Shown here: positions 46,932 to 56,330 of the stretch, one piece after another
Position numbering within the stretch: position 1 is the stretch's first letter
Layout of the letters: each line of letters starts with the position of its first letter
From: Streptococcus mitis
GTDB lineage: Bacteria; Bacillota; Bacilli; Lactobacillales; Streptococcaceae
Direction: 5' to 3'
DNA: 64,000 nucleotides
Assembly (NCBI RefSeq): GCF_023109105.1
Contig: NZ_JALDTZ010000002.1
Location: 106,360-170,359, forward strand
Program-made: the position numbers and the translations under genes
The notes under the pieces: generated by a model
Databases searched by the model: none
What the model was told of the DNA's origin: nothing
Seen by the model: the letters and a program-made list of their open reading frames with translations, nothing else

Positions 46932-47427
46932 GAAGATTCCTTTCTTTACATTCTAACAGAGGCGACGCTGCCAACTGACTTGGATTGGTCCCAGCTTGGT
47001 TTAGAGGAACTGGCAGACCTAGTTTTCTATAATACTCCCTCCAAAAATCACTAATCTCCTGCTCCCCATCTCCAAATTTCATAGGAATAGTCTCAAAAAT
47101 CGGTAGGATTTCTGCCATATACTGGGAACAGTAAAAACCAGCGCCATCTGGATAGAAAGAAGCATTGTAGGGAGCTCCAAGATGCTTACAAGCTCTCTCC
47201 TTCACCGACTGGATATCCATTTCTGGGTAGACATAGAGGTCGTACAAGTGATTGGACTCAAAGAAGTCTGCTGGTTCTTGACAGACAACACCAAATTCTC
47301 CACTAGCATGGTAAATCATCTCATCCAAATAGATGGCTACATGGCTATAGTTGCCTGTGGAAGTCTGGATAGCCTGTCCCATATCTGACTCATCTCTCAC
47401 AAAAATCAAATCACCATTTTCTAACAT
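46915..47427 (-). CDS. YiiX-like permuted papain-fold hydrolase
   Basis: A 170-residue protein. The order histidine first (TGNYSHVAIYL) then cysteine (GAGFYCSQYMAEIL) with an intervening acidic Tyr-rich segment is that of circularly permuted NlpC/P60-like (YiiX/YebB) hydrolases. It has no signal peptide, so it acts inside the cell if active. Candidate substrates are amide bonds of lipids or peptides; none is established here. It lies downstream of ppaC, separated by a terminator. Confidence 0.78.
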   Translation of the reverse strand: MLENGDLIFVRDESDMGQAIQTSTGNYSHVAIYLDEMIYHASGEFGVVCQEPADFFESNHLYDLYVYPEMDIQSVKERACKHLGAPYNASFYPDGAGFYCSQYMAEILPIFETIPMKFGDGEQEISDFWREYYRKLGLPVPLNQAGTNPSQLAASPLLECKERNLHDSDF

Positions 47428-47444
47428 GCTTCACTCCTAGAAAA

Positions 47445-47464
47445 AAAGGAGCCAAAACTCCTTT
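47445..47464 (-). terminator. Terminator of ppaC
   Basis: On the minus strand AAAGGAG-ttttgg-CTCCTTT followed by TTTTC. Confidence 0.8.
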
Positions 47465-47513
47465 CGATATAAGTCAAACTAGACTTTCCTATTTTCAACT
47501 GACACCCAAAATC

Positions 47514-48449
47514 TTAAGCGTTAAAGCTTTCTGTCAACTGAGGCACCACTTGTTTCTTACGTGAAACAGCACCTGGAAGGAAAGCATGGTTGTTTTCAAG
47601 TTTGAAGTTAAAGGCTGCTTCAACCTTATCCATGTTTGAACCAAGAGCCAAGATTTCTGAGTTTGAGTTGACGATGTCTGTAATCATCAAGACAAAGTCA
47701 GAGTAGCCGTTAGCTGCATTTGCAGCTTGGATAGCTGCTTCGATTTCAGCTTGACGTTCCAATACTTCAGCAATATCAACTGTATTGACTTGAGCCACAC
47801 GGACATTGTTTCCGTTGAGTTCAAAAGTCTTAGCATCGATGTCGATCAATTCTTCTGCAGATTTACTTGCCAAGTTTGTACCAGCTTTCAACATAGCCAA
47901 ACCATATTCTTCCAAGTTTACACCAGCCAATTCAGCCAATTCAGGAGCAATCACTTTATCTGTTGGGTGTGTTGTTGGTGATTTCAAAAGAAGGGTATCT
48001 GAAATCAAACCTGAAAGCATCAAACCAGCAATTTCTTTAGGAACAGCTACACCATGTTCTTTGAACATACGGTAAACAATTGAAGATGCTGATCCAACTG
48101 GCTCCAAACGCATGTAGAGCGGGCTTGCAGTTTCAAAGTTAGCCACACGGTGGTGGTCTACAACACCATAAACTTCTACTTCAGCGATATCTGATACAGA
48201 TTGTTGGAATTCATTGTGGTCAGTCAAGATAACTTGCTCTGCGCCTTCTGCTTTAGCAGAAGTGATAACACGCGGTGCTTCCACACCAAAATAGTTCAAG
48301 ACAAAGGCTGTTTCTTCATTTGGAGTTCCAAGGGCAACAGCTTCCGTATCCAAACCGTAAGCTTCTTTTGCAAGGTAGGCAAAGGCTACAGATGACCCGA
48401 TGGCATCTGAGTCTGGATTTTGGTGACCAAATACTAGAATCTTAGACAT
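47514..48449 (-). CDS. ppaC: Manganese-dependent inorganic pyrophosphatase (DHH family II)
   Basis: A 311-residue enzyme hydrolysing pyrophosphate. Metal ligands are visible as [10 protein letters not shown] (H9, D13, D15), LTDHNE and VVDHHRV (the DHH motif), and the C-terminal SRKKQ segment binds phosphate. Length and motifs match streptococcal PpaC. Monocistronic with a near-consensus promoter. Confidence 0.96.
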   Translation of the reverse strand: MSKILVFGHQNPDSDAIGSSVAFAYLAKEAYGLDTEAVALGTPNEETAFVLNYFGVEAPRVITSAKAEGAEQVILTDHNEFQQSVSDIAEVEVYGVVDHHRVANFETASPLYMRLEPVGSASSIVYRMFKEHGVAVPKEIAGLMLSGLISDTLLLKSPTTHPTDKVIAPELAELAGVNLEEYGLAMLKAGTNLASKSAEELIDIDAKTFELNGNNVRVAQVNTVDIAEVLERQAEIEAAIQAANAANGYSDFVLMITDIVNSNSEILALGSNMDKVEAAFNFKLENNHAFLPGAVSRKKQVVPQLTESFNA

Positions 48450-48478
48450 GATAATACCTCATTTTGTTTATTCTCTTT

Positions 48479-48507
48479 ATTGTAGCATTTTTTTCGCTTT
48501 TTGACAA
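48479..48507 (-). promoter_or_regulatory. Promoter of ppaC
   Basis: Minus-strand TTGTCA (48502-48507), 17 bp, TACAAT (48479-48484), about 30 nt before ATG. Confidence 0.8.
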
Positions 48508-48556
48508 AAGTAAGAGGAGTCAAAGGAGACTCCCCACGATTCTTCAAAATAACTGA

Positions 48557-48750
48557 TACTCTTCGAAAATCTCTTCAAACCACGTCAGCTTCGCCTTGCC
48601 GTAGATATGGTTACTGACTTCGTCAGTTCTATCTGCAACCTCAAAACAGTGTTTTGAGCTGACTTCGTCAGTCTTATCTACAACCTCAAAGCAGTGCTTT
48701 GAGCTGACTACGGCTAGCTTCCTAGTTTGCTCTTTAATTTTCATTGAGTA
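48557..48750 (+). repeat. BOX element 3 (boxA-B-B-C)
   Basis: It runs from TACTCTTCGAAAATCTCTTC to TTCATTGAGTA with two boxB units, one with CAAAACAGTGTTTTG and one with CAAAGCAGTGCTTTG. The boxC end overlaps the last codons of the GIY-YIG gene on the opposite strand. Confidence 0.93.
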
Positions 48751-49018
48751 TGAGTAAATTCCTATCTTGATTTTCAGATAAAAATATTTCCTTCTGCGGT
48801 CGCTTCTTACGCTTGAGAAGGGCTTCAGCTGACATGGCTTCTTCCTTACTGGCAAAACCTTGAGCATAGATAAGTTTGACTGGCAAGCGTGCTCGTGTAT
48901 ATTTGGCTCCCTTCCCACTATTGTGGACAGCGAGGCGTTTTCTCACGTCAGTCGTATAACCCGTATAGTAGGACCCGTCACGGCACTCCAGCACATACAT
49001 ATAAGCCTTATAATCCAT
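48734..49018 (-). CDS. GIY-YIG domain protein (UPF0213 type)
   Basis: A 94-residue single-domain protein: [20 protein letters not shown] contains the modified GIY-YIG core and [20 protein letters not shown] the following helix. The start is ATG 49016-49018, overlapping the methyltransferase stop. The final residues LILNEN and the stop are read from the BOX 3 sequence, so the native C-terminus has been replaced or extended. The family is presumed nuclease-like; its target is unknown. Confidence 0.85.
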   Translation of the reverse strand: MDYKAYMYVLECRDGSYYTGYTTDVRKRLAVHNSGKGAKYTRARLPVKLIYAQGFASKEEAMSAEALLKRKKRPQKEIFLSENQDRNLLILNEN

Positions 49019-49757
49019 AATAAATCTCTTCGAGTTCCGGAGTATAAGAGCCATCCTCATTGTGGACAATGAGAGGTGGCAAGACCTTAAAACCACTTGT
49101 CGAGCCATCCTTGATAGCCTCAATCAAGAGCATATTGGCCTCCTTTTCTCTTTTTGGATAAACAAACTGCAGGCGCTTAGGGGCTAGATTATGCCGTTGC
49201 AAGCTGTCCAAGATATCTAAAAGTCGATCAGGACGATGAACCATGGCCAAACGCCCATTAGACTTGAGAATACTCTGGGCACTACGACAGATTTCCTGCA
49301 AATTGGTCGTGATTTCATGACGCGCCAAGAGATAATGCTCGCTCTCGTTCAGATTAGAATGAGGATCCACCTTGAAATAGGGCGGATTACACAAAATCAT
49401 ATCCACCTTGCTTCCCTGTATACGAGAAGGCATATTTTTCAAATCATCACAGATGACCTCCATCTGCTCCTCCAAACCATTCAAACGGACAGAGCGTTCA
49501 GCCATATCTGCCAAACGCTCCTGAATCTCAACAGCCAAAATCTGCGCCTGAGTTCGAGTACTAGCAAATAGCCCCACTGCCCCATTCCCAGCACAGAAAT
49601 CTACAATCAATCCCTTCTTAGGGAAACGTGGAAAGCGTGACAAGAGAACACTATCCACCGAATAGCTAAACACCTCTCTATTTTGAATGATTTTGATATC
49701 TGTCGAAAAGAGCTGGTTAATGCGCTCCCCTGATTTTAATAATTGTTCTTCTTCCAT
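49008..49757 (-). CDS. tRNA1(Val) adenine-N6 methyltransferase-like protein
   Basis: A 249-residue SAM-dependent methyltransferase: [18 protein letters not shown] is the SAM-binding loop and ILCNPPYFK the N6-adenine (NPPY) catalytic motif, as in TrmN6/YfiC proteins. The GIY-YIG gene follows with an 11-bp overlap. The exact RNA target is inferred from the family. Confidence 0.85.
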   Translation of the reverse strand: MEEEQLLKSGERINQLFSTDIKIIQNREVFSYSVDSVLLSRFPRFPKKGLIVDFCAGNGAVGLFASTRTQAQILAVEIQERLADMAERSVRLNGLEEQMEVICDDLKNMPSRIQGSKVDMILCNPPYFKVDPHSNLNESEHYLLARHEITTNLQEICRSAQSILKSNGRLAMVHRPDRLLDILDSLQRHNLAPKRLQFVYPKREKEANMLLIEAIKDGSTSGFKVLPPLIVHNEDGSYTPELEEIYYGL

Positions 49758-49809
49758 GGTCCTATTATAGCAAATTTATATTAACATTACAAAAGATAGA
49801 GGTTTCTAA

Positions 49810-50172
49810 CTAGTGCTTCTGATTCTTCAAATGTTGAAGGGCTTCCTTGGTCCAAATTGGCATCATTCGTTTGAGAGGAGCAAAGCCGTAGTTAAAACGG
49901 TCGCTTGAAAAACGTCTCCGTCTCGGAAACTGGTGTTTTTCTTCCTCCAAAGTACGGATAGAAAGACTAGCTTTCCCTGTAAATTCATCTAAATCCACTA
50001 ACTGAACCAGAACCTCTTCATCGACTTTCAAGGCTTCTTGGATATTTTCAATAAATCCTGTCCGAATCTCTGAAATGTGAATCAGCCCTGTATCACCCGT
50101 CTCTAGTTCAACAAAGGCTCCGTAGGGCTGAATCCCTGTAATACGCCCCTTTAGCTTATCACCGATTTTCAT
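49810..50172 (-). CDS. cvfD: S1-domain RNA-binding protein (CvfD/YugI type)
   Basis: A 120-residue protein. Residues 1-70 are an S1 OB-fold (GRITGIQPYGAFVELETGDT; LIHISEIRTGFIENIQEALK), and the tail is Arg/Phe-rich. I use ATG 50170-50172, one nt after the stop of the HAD-cyclophilin gene, with GAGG upstream. It resembles B. subtilis YugI (GSP13) and the pneumococcal post-transcriptional regulator CvfD at the same locus; the symbol is from memory. Confidence 0.82.
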   Translation of the reverse strand: MKIGDKLKGRITGIQPYGAFVELETGDTGLIHISEIRTGFIENIQEALKVDEEVLVQLVDLDEFTGKASLSIRTLEEEKHQFPRRRRFSSDRFNYGFAPLKRMMPIWTKEALQHLKNQKH

Positions 50173-50173
50173 C

Positions 50174-51574
50174 TTAGTCCTCGATTTCAATTGTTTCAAT
50201 CACAACATCTTCAACTGGTTTGTCCATAGCCCCTGTCTCAACAGCAGCAATGGCATCCAAAACAGCGTAAGAAGCTTCATCAGCTAACTGACCAAAAACT
50301 GTATGACGGCGGTCTAAGTGAGGAGTTCCACCTTGGTTAGCATAGATTTCTGCGATCGGTTCTGGCCAACCACCACGAGCAATCTCTTTTTTAGAATAAG
50401 GCAGGTGTTGATTTTGCACGATAAAGAACTGGCTGCCGTTGGTATTTGGCCCAGCATTAGCCATAGAAAGAGCACCACGGATATTGTAAAGTTCTTCTGA
50501 GAATTCATCCTCAAATGATTCGCCGTAGATTGACTCGCCACCCATACCAGTTCCAGTTGGGTCTCCACCTTGAATCATAAAGTCCTTGATAATACGGTGG
50601 AAAATGACACCATCATAGTAGCCATCTTTTGAAAGAGCTACAAAGTTAGCTACTGTTTTAGGAGCATGTTCAGGGAAGAGCTTGATACGCAAGTCTCCGT
50701 GATTAGTCTTAATGGTCGCAAGAGGACCTTCTACTGTTTCAATATCTACTTGTGGGAAATGCAATTCTTTTTCTACCATACCAAATCCTTCTAAGGCATC
50801 AAAAATGCCATCTTCTTCTAGTGTTTTTGTAATATAATCTGCTTTTTCTTTGATGTTATCATGAGAAATTCCCATAGCAACGCTGATCCCAGCATAATCA
50901 AAGAGTTCCAAGTCGTTGAGGCCATCTCCAAAGACCATGACGTTCTCTGGTTTCAAGCCAAGGTGTTCCACAACCTTTTCCACACCCGTCGCTTTGGAGC
51001 CTGAAATCGGAACAATATCAGACGAATGTTGATGCCAACGAACCATGCGAAGTTTATCAGAGAGACTGTCAGGCAAGTGCAAGTCATCTCCCTTATCTTC
51101 AAAAGTCCACATTTGATAGATGTCTTCTTTTTCATGAAAATCAGGATCCACATCCAAATCAGGGTAAATTGGATTGATAGCTTCACTAATCATATCTGTG
51201 CGGGTCGACAACTTAGCATCATGACTCCCAACCAAGCCATACTCAATTCCTTCTTGCTTGGTCCAAGAGATATACTCTTCAACATCTGACTTCTCAATCT
51301 GATGTTGGTAAATGACCTGACCTTTTTTGTCTTCGATATAGGCCCCATTTAAGGTTACAAAAAAATCAGGCTTGAGGTCACGAATCTCTGGTACAACACC
51401 AAAAATCCCTCGTCCAGAAGCAATACCTGTTAAGATTCCTTTCTCACGTAATTGCTTAAAAACAGTTGGGATTGAAGCTGGAATAAAACCGGTTTTGGAA
51501 TTTCGTAATGTATCATCAATATCAAAAAAGACAATCTTGATCTTCTTTGCCTTATATCTTAATTTGGCATCCAT
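50174..51574 (-). CDS. HAD phosphatase-cyclophilin fusion protein
   Basis: A 466-residue two-domain protein. Residues about 12-262 are a Cof-type HAD hydrolase: FFDIDDTLRNS (D18 nucleophile, D20), a C2-type cap and VFGDGLNDLELF. Residues about 275-466 are a cyclophilin peptidyl-prolyl isomerase (FHRIIKDFMIQGGDPTGTG, NGSQFFIV, HTVFGQL). No signal peptide, so cytosolic. The fusion is known in streptococci, but why the two activities are joined is unclear. GAGG precedes ATG 51574; BOX 4 begins 23 bp upstream of it. Confidence 0.92.
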   Translation of the reverse strand: MDAKLRYKAKKIKIVFFDIDDTLRNSKTGFIPASIPTVFKQLREKGILTGIASGRGIFGVVPEIRDLKPDFFVTLNGAYIEDKKGQVIYQHQIEKSDVEEYISWTKQEGIEYGLVGSHDAKLSTRTDMISEAINPIYPDLDVDPDFHEKEDIYQMWTFEDKGDDLHLPDSLSDKLRMVRWHQHSSDIVPISGSKATGVEKVVEHLGLKPENVMVFGDGLNDLELFDYAGISVAMGISHDNIKEKADYITKTLEEDGIFDALEGFGMVEKELHFPQVDIETVEGPLATIKTNHGDLRIKLFPEHAPKTVANFVALSKDGYYDGVIFHRIIKDFMIQGGDPTGTGMGGESIYGESFEDEFSEELYNIRGALSMANAGPNTNGSQFFIVQNQHLPYSKKEIARGGWPEPIAEIYANQGGTPHLDRRHTVFGQLADEASYAVLDAIAAVETGAMDKPVEDVVIETIEIED

Positions 51575-51596
51575 CTCACTACCTCTTTCAATCTAA

Positions 51597-51791
51597 TACT
51601 CAATGAAAATCAAAGAGCAAACTAGGAAACTAGCCGCAGGTTGCTCAAAGCACTGCTTTGAGGTTGTAGATAAGACTGACGAAGTCAGCTCAAAACACTG
51701 TTTTGAGGTTGCAGATAGAACTGACGAAGTCAGTAACCATATCTACGGCAAGGCGACGTTGACGTGGTTTGAAGAGATTTTCGAAGAGTAT
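51597..51791 (-). repeat. BOX element 4 (boxA-B-B-C), inverted relative to BOX 3
   Basis: It has the same A-B-B-C arrangement as BOX 3, read on the minus strand, with the same two boxB variants (CAAAACAGTGTTTTG and CAAAGCAGTGCTTTG). Its boxC end points into the HAD-cyclophilin gene. Confidence 0.93.
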
Positions 51792-51850
51792 AACTCTTTC
51801 TATTATACCATAAAGTAGCTAAATCCCCTATTTTCAAAAAGTTTCCAGTT

Positions 51851-52360
51851 TTATTGTAAGTCCTTGGATAAGTATAAAACTAAATCATCATTATTTTGAA
51901 TAGTGGCATTCATTTCCAAAGGTTGGTTTCGATACCAAACGCCTGAACCATCTGGAATATAGCCTCGTTTGATATACAATCTCTGGGCAGGACCATAGCC
52001 TGAGTGCAAACCTACACCAAGAGTGACCTTGCTCGAAACAAACTTGACTCGTTTTTCTGCTTCTTCTAGCAGTTGATTCCCAACCCCTTGATTTCGAAAA
52101 GGCTCAAACACATTAAAATCTGATAATTCTGGATAGACTCTTGCAAAAGGACCATGTTTAGCAGAGGGCAAAATGGTAACGTAGCCCGCTACAGCACCAT
52201 CAATTTCCGCAACTAAGACTTCTCTCTCCCCGCTTTCCTGTTCCAGAAAATATCTAGCCAAAATTTCCTCTCTACCAGACCAACCCTGATTGATAAAACC
52301 TTGGAACAGGTGTTTGATATCCGATTCAATCATTTTTCTAATAATAGCGTTTTCCTTCAT
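51851..52360 (-). CDS. GNAT acetyltransferase
   Basis: A 169-residue N-acetyltransferase: DFNVFEPFRNQGVGNQLLEE is the acetyl-CoA motif, preceded by VLVAEIDGAVAGYVTILPS and followed by GPAQRLYIKRGYIPDG. Substrate unknown. An extended -10 (TGCTATAAT, 52402-52410) and an AAAGGAG site lie upstream. Confidence 0.85.
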   Translation of the reverse strand: MKENAIIRKMIESDIKHLFQGFINQGWSGREEILARYFLEQESGEREVLVAEIDGAVAGYVTILPSAKHGPFARVYPELSDFNVFEPFRNQGVGNQLLEEAEKRVKFVSSKVTLGVGLHSGYGPAQRLYIKRGYIPDGSGVWYRNQPLEMNATIQNNDDLVLYLSKDLQ

Positions 52361-52436
52361 AAGATGCTCCTTTAAAAATTCCTATAAAAATTCCTACTAT
52401 CATTATAGCACGTTTATAGATCCAGGAAAAAGAACT

Positions 52437-52587
52437 AGCCGGGTCTTGAATTCCTGAACTCATAAAAAAAGGTCCACCCGGAGCAAACTCGCTCTTTCAT
52501 TTCAAAGCTCGTGAAAAAGAGGTCCACTGGACCAAACTCGCTCTCTCATTTCAAAGCTCGTGAAAAAAAGACCCGCCGGGGTCTTTT
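52437..52587 (-). repeat. Hairpin array after rpsR
   Basis: Three hairpin units at about 52477 (imperfect GGTCC...GGAGC), 52527 (perfect GGTCC-agt-GGACC) and 52576 (perfect AAAAGACCC...GGGTCTTTT), 50 bp apart. They are joined by two almost identical spacers (ACTCGCTCT(T/C)TCATTTCAAA and GCTCGTGAAAAA). A partial CGGGTCTT at 52440-52446 may be a fourth. Same architecture as the array at 23233-23558. Confidence 0.8.
52566..52587 (-). terminator. Terminator of rpsF-ssb-rpsR
   Basis: On the minus strand AAAAGACCC-cggc-GGGTCTTTTTTT immediately after the rpsR stop codon. It is the first unit of the hairpin array. Confidence 0.85.
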
Positions 52588-52589
52588 GT

Positions 52590-52829
52590 TTAATCTTCGT
52601 TTACGAAAGGCATCAAAGCCATTACGCGAGCGCGTTTGATAGCTGTTGTTACTTTACGTTGGTTTTTAGCTGAAGTTCCTGTTACACGACGAGGAAGGAT
52701 TTTCCCACGTTCTGAAACGAAACGGCTAAGAAGCTCAGTATCTTTGTAATCAACATATTCAATTTTGTTTGCTGCGATGTAATCAACTTTTTTACGGCGT
52801 TTGAATCCGCCACGACGTTGTTGAGCCAT
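52590..52829 (-). CDS. rpsR: 30S ribosomal protein bS18
   Basis: A 79-residue basic protein starting [20 protein letters not shown] with [20 protein letters not shown], typical S18. It binds S6 in the 30S platform; the operon rpsF-ssb-rpsR is conserved in Firmicutes and probably autoregulated by the S6:S18 complex through the rpsF leader. Confidence 0.97.
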   Translation of the reverse strand: MAQQRRGGFKRRKKVDYIAANKIEYVDYKDTELLSRFVSERGKILPRRVTGTSAKNQRKVTTAIKRARVMALMPFVNED

Positions 52830-52860
52830 GTTTTTTCTCCTTTATAATTTTAATTGTCCA

Positions 52861-53331
52861 TTAGAATGGTAAATCATCATCTGAAATATCCAATGGATTT
52901 GTTGCTCCAAATGGATTTTCATCACGTGAAAAGTCTGGTACTGAATTTGTAGGTGCTGAATAGTTTGAACTTGGTGCAGAGTAAGCTCCACCTGTATGAC
53001 CCTCACGCACACTACGGCTTTCCAACATTTGGAAATTCTCAGCCACGACCTCTGTCACGTAGACACGTTGTCCTTGCTGGTTATCGTAACTACGAGTCTG
53101 GATACGACCTGTCACCCCGATAAGTGAACCTTTTTTAGCCCAGTTAGCAAGATTTTCAGCCTGTTGGCGCCACATAACGACATTGATAAAATCAGCCTCG
53201 CGTTCGCCATTTTGACTCTTAAATGTACGGTTTACTGCAAGAGTAAAAGTCGCAACTGCTACATTTGATGGGGTATAACGTAACTCAGCATCACGTGTCA
53301 TACGCCCTACAAGTACAACATTGTTAATCAT
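52861..53331 (-). CDS. ssb: Single-stranded DNA-binding protein
   Basis: A 156-residue SSB: an OB-fold over residues 1-105 ([37 protein letters not shown]), a flexible Ser/Asn/Pro-rich linker, and the acidic tip DISDDDLPF that recruits repair and replication partners. Being in the ribosomal operon it is the housekeeping SSB rather than the competence-induced one. Confidence 0.96.
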   Translation of the reverse strand: MINNVVLVGRMTRDAELRYTPSNVAVATFTLAVNRTFKSQNGEREADFINVVMWRQQAENLANWAKKGSLIGVTGRIQTRSYDNQQGQRVYVTEVVAENFQMLESRSVREGHTGGAYSAPSSNYSAPTNSVPDFSRDENPFGATNPLDISDDDLPF

Positions 53332-53342
53332 AGTTTACCTTC

Positions 53343-53633
53343 TTACGCGTCAGTTTTGACGATCATGTGACGAAGAATGTCAGCGTTGATTTTTGAAAGA
53401 CGGTCAAACTCTTTAAGAGCTGCGTCGTCGTTTGCTTCAACGTTAACGATGTGGTAAAGTCCTTCACGGAAATCTTTGATTTCGTATGCAAGACGACGTT
53501 TTTCCCAAGATTTTGATTCAACAACAGTTGCACCATTGTCAGTCAAAATAGAGTCAAAACGTGCTACCAAAGCGTTTTTAGCTTCTTCTTCAATGTTTGG
53601 ACGAATAATATAAAGAATTTCGTATTTAGCCAT
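53343..53633 (-). CDS. rpsF: 30S ribosomal protein bS6
   Basis: A 96-residue protein, [20 protein letters not shown], with the S6 ferredoxin-like fold motif [20 protein letters not shown]. First gene of the operon, preceded by AAAGGAGG and a structured leader. Confidence 0.97.
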   Translation of the reverse strand: MAKYEILYIIRPNIEEEAKNALVARFDSILTDNGATVVESKSWEKRRLAYEIKDFREGLYHIVNVEANDDAALKEFDRLSKINADILRHMIVKTDA

Positions 53634-53647
53634 TGATATGTTCCTCC

Positions 53648-53700
53648 TTTTGGTCTAATGACCCCAAGACTTTGCAAGGGGTAAGTGAGGTTCGCTCACA
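53648..53700 (-). promoter_or_regulatory. Structured rpsF leader (S6:S18 leader candidate)
   Basis: On the minus strand GTGAG-cgaac-CTCAC (53685-53699) is followed by an ACCCC ... GGGGT element (53661-53682) directly upstream of the ribosome site. The position and paired C/G-rich elements fit the S6:S18-binding leader reported for Firmicutes; I have not verified the exact motif. Confidence 0.5.
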
Positions 53701-53707
53701 ATAAACT

Positions 53708-53736
53708 ATTATACTAGAAAATAATTTTTTACGCAA
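53708..53736 (-). promoter_or_regulatory. Promoter of rpsF operon
   Basis: Minus-strand TTGCGT (53731-53736), 17 bp, TATAAT (53708-53713). Confidence 0.82.
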
Positions 53737-53756
53737 GTAAAAACTCTGGAATTCGA

Positions 53757-53778
53757 AAAAACGCCACATGGGCGTTTT
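53757..53778 (-). terminator. Terminator of tseB-aspC-asnS
   Basis: On the minus strand AAAACGCC-catg-TGGCGTTTTTT, 7 bp past the asnS stop codon. Confidence 0.85.
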
Positions 53779-53785
53779 CCTGTTC

Positions 53786-55129
53786 TTACGGTTTGATACG
53801 GTGCAACATACGTGGGAATGGAATGGCTTCACGGATGTGTTTTGTTCCTGCTGCAAAGGTTACCATACGTTCGATACCGATACCAAATCCACCGTGTGGA
53901 ACTGTACCGTATTTACGAAGGTCAAGGTAGAATTCGTACTCTGTACGATCCATGCCAAGTTCATCCATCTTAGCGACAAGGGCATCATAGTCTTCTTCAC
54001 GCATAGACCCACCGATGATTTCTCCATAACCTTCTGGAGCAAGCAAGTCTGCACAGAGCACGCGCTCTGGATTTCCAGGAACTGGTTTCATGTAGAAAGC
54101 CTTGATGGCTGCTGGGTAGTTCATGACAAATGTTGGTACACCAAAGTGGTTTGAAATCCAAGTTTCATGTGGTGAACCAAAGTCATCTCCATGCTCAAGA
54201 TGCTCATAGTCAGCATCTTCATCATTTTCATGCTCTTGCAAGAGGTCAATAGCTTGATCGTAAGTGATGCGTTTGAATGGCTCTGCGATGTAGCGTTTCA
54301 ATAGTTCTGTATCACGTTCCAAGGTTTCCAGGGCTTGAGGCGCACGGTCAAGAACACCTTGAAGAAGGGCTTTTACATAAGCTTCTTGCAAGTCAAGTGA
54401 CTCATCATGTGTCAAGTATGAGTACTCTGCGTCCATCATCCAGAACTCAGTCAAATGACGGCGAGTTTTTGATTTTTCAGCACGGAATACGGGACCAAAG
54501 TCAAAGACACGACCAAGAGCCATAGCACCTGCTTCTAGGTAAAGCTGACCTGATTGGCTCAAGTAGGCTGGAGTTCCGAAGTAGTCCGTTTCAAAAAGTT
54601 CTGTAGAGTCTTCCGCAGCATTTCCTGAAAGAATTGGGCTATCAAACTTCATGAAGCCGTTCTTGTCAAAGAACTCATAAGTTGCATAAATGATTGCGTT
54701 ACGGATTTGCATAACAGCGACTTGTTTGCGTGAACGCAACCACAAGTGGCGGTTATCCATCAAGAAGTCTGTTCCGTGTTCTTTTGGTGTAATTGGGTAG
54801 TCTTGAGATTCACCAATTACTTCAATGTCTGTAATATCCAACTCATAACCAAATTTAGAACGTTCGTCTTCTTTGACAATACCTGTCACATAAACAGAAG
54901 TTTCTTGGCTTAAGCGTTTGATCACATCAAACTTCTCAAGTCCCACTTCTTCACCAAATTTTTCTACAAAGTTTGGTTTGAAGGCTACACCTTGGAAGAA
55001 GGCCGTTCCATCACGCAATTGCAAGAAAGCGATTTTTCCTTTTCCTGATTTGTTGGCAACCCAAGCGCCAATCGTCACTTCCTGACCAACATAGTCTTTT
55101 ACATCAATAATCGTTACACGTTTTGTCAT
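53786..55129 (-). CDS. asnS: Asparaginyl-tRNA synthetase
   Basis: A 447-residue class II synthetase. An N-terminal OB anticodon-binding domain ([20 protein letters not shown]) precedes catalytic motifs: motif 2 [20 protein letters not shown] and motif 3 [10 protein letters not shown]. It charges tRNA-Asn directly. The order tseB-aspC-asnS matches ypmB-aspB-asnS of B. subtilis, linking aspartate supply to asparaginyl-tRNA. Confidence 0.97.
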   Translation of the reverse strand: MTKRVTIIDVKDYVGQEVTIGAWVANKSGKGKIAFLQLRDGTAFFQGVAFKPNFVEKFGEEVGLEKFDVIKRLSQETSVYVTGIVKEDERSKFGYELDITDIEVIGESQDYPITPKEHGTDFLMDNRHLWLRSRKQVAVMQIRNAIIYATYEFFDKNGFMKFDSPILSGNAAEDSTELFETDYFGTPAYLSQSGQLYLEAGAMALGRVFDFGPVFRAEKSKTRRHLTEFWMMDAEYSYLTHDESLDLQEAYVKALLQGVLDRAPQALETLERDTELLKRYIAEPFKRITYDQAIDLLQEHENDEDADYEHLEHGDDFGSPHETWISNHFGVPTFVMNYPAAIKAFYMKPVPGNPERVLCADLLAPEGYGEIIGGSMREEDYDALVAKMDELGMDRTEYEFYLDLRKYGTVPHGGFGIGIERMVTFAAGTKHIREAIPFPRMLHRIKP

Positions 55130-55151
55130 TATTTTTCCTTTTCTTTTTCTT

Positions 55152-56330
55152 TTATTTTTCCATAAATGCTTTCAAGCGTTTAACTGCTTCTTTAAGCGTG
55201 TCTAGGTCTGTCGCATAACTGAGGCGTACATTTTCTGGAGCTCCGAAGCCAGCTCCCGTTACCAAGGCCACTTCAGCTTCTTCTAGGATAGCAGTTGTAA
55301 ATTCTGTCACATCCGTATAACCTTTCATCTCCATTGCCTTTTTGACATTTGGGAAGAGGTAGAAGGCTCCTTGTGGTTTGACCACCTCAAATCCAGGCAC
55401 CTCGGCAAGAAGGGGATAGATGGTATTTAATCGTTCCTCAAAAGCCTGACGCATGTTTTCTACAGTATCTTGCTCACCTGATAGAGCCTCAACTGCTGCA
55501 TACTGGGCTACTGCTGAAGAGTTCGAAGTCGTTTGACCTGCAATCTTAGACATGGCAGCGATAATGTCTGCTTCTCCGACGGCATAGCCAATCCGCCAAC
55601 CAGTCATAGCATAGGTTTTAGACACACCATTGATGACCACTGTTTGCTTGCGAATCGCTTCAGATAAGCTAGAAATCGGTGTGAATTCATGGCCATTATA
55701 GACCAAGCGCCCATAGATATCATCTGCAAGGATGAGAATATCATTTTCTACAGCCCAATTTCCTATTGCCAAGAGTTCCTCACGGGTGTAAATCATTCCT
55801 GTCGGATTGGATGGCGAATTCAGCACCAAAACCTTGGTCTTGTCTGTGCGAGCTGCTTCCAACTGCTCTACAGTCACCTTAAAATGATTATCTTCCTTAG
55901 CAGGAACAAAGACTGGAACACCTTCTGCCATCTTGACCTGGTCGCCATAGCTGACCCAGTAGGGGGTTGGGATGATAACTTCATCACCTGGATTGACCAC
56001 AGCCATAAAGAAGGTATAGAGAGAATATTTGGCTCCCGCAGCGACTGTCACTTGATTTGGCGCTACAGAATAGCCGTAAAAGCGCTCAAAATAGGCATTG
56101 ATCGCTGCCTTGAGCTCTGGCAGACCTGAGGTTACTGTATAAAAAGAAGCACGCCCATCTTGAATCGATGCAATGGCGGCATCTTGGATATTTTTTGGAG
56201 TAGTGAAATCTGGCTCACCCAAGGTTAGAGACAGGATATCTCTTCCCTCAGCCTTCAGTGCTTTGGCACGGGCTCCAGCAGCCAAGGTCACACTTTCTTC
56301 CATTTCTAAAACACGGTTGGATAGTTTCAT
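55152..56330 (-). CDS. aspC: Aspartate aminotransferase, class I (AspB type)
   Basis: A 392-residue PLP enzyme with [13 protein letters not shown] near the start, [21 protein letters not shown] and the PLP lysine motif [16 protein letters not shown], typical of subgroup I-gamma/beta (Bacillus AspB) transaminases. It interconverts aspartate and oxaloacetate with glutamate. Its ATG overlaps the tseB stop by 4 bp; asnS follows after 22 bp. Confidence 0.92.
   Translation of the reverse strand: MKLSNRVLEMEESVTLAAGARAKALKAEGRDILSLTLGEPDFTTPKNIQDAAIASIQDGRASFYTVTSGLPELKAAINAYFERFYGYSVAPNQVTVAAGAKYSLYTFFMAVVNPGDEVIIPTPYWVSYGDQVKMAEGVPVFVPAKEDNHFKVTVEQLEAARTDKTKVLVLNSPSNPTGMIYTREELLAIGNWAVENDILILADDIYGRLVYNGHEFTPISSLSEAIRKQTVVINGVSKTYAMTGWRIGYAVGEADIIAAMSKIAGQTTSNSSAVAQYAAVEALSGEQDTVENMRQAFEERLNTIYPLLAEVPGFEVVKPQGAFYLFPNVKKAMEMKGYTDVTEFTTAILEEAEVALVTGAGFGAPENVRLSYATDLDTLKEAVKRLKAFMEK

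Noticed and set aside
48544..48918. Minus-strand frame of 124 codons containing SSKHCFEV repeats
   Set aside because: It is the boxB repeats of BOX 3 read as protein and overlaps the genuine GIY-YIG gene.
51603..51818. Plus-strand frame of 71 codons
   Set aside because: It lies almost entirely within BOX 4 and encodes only its repeat sequence.
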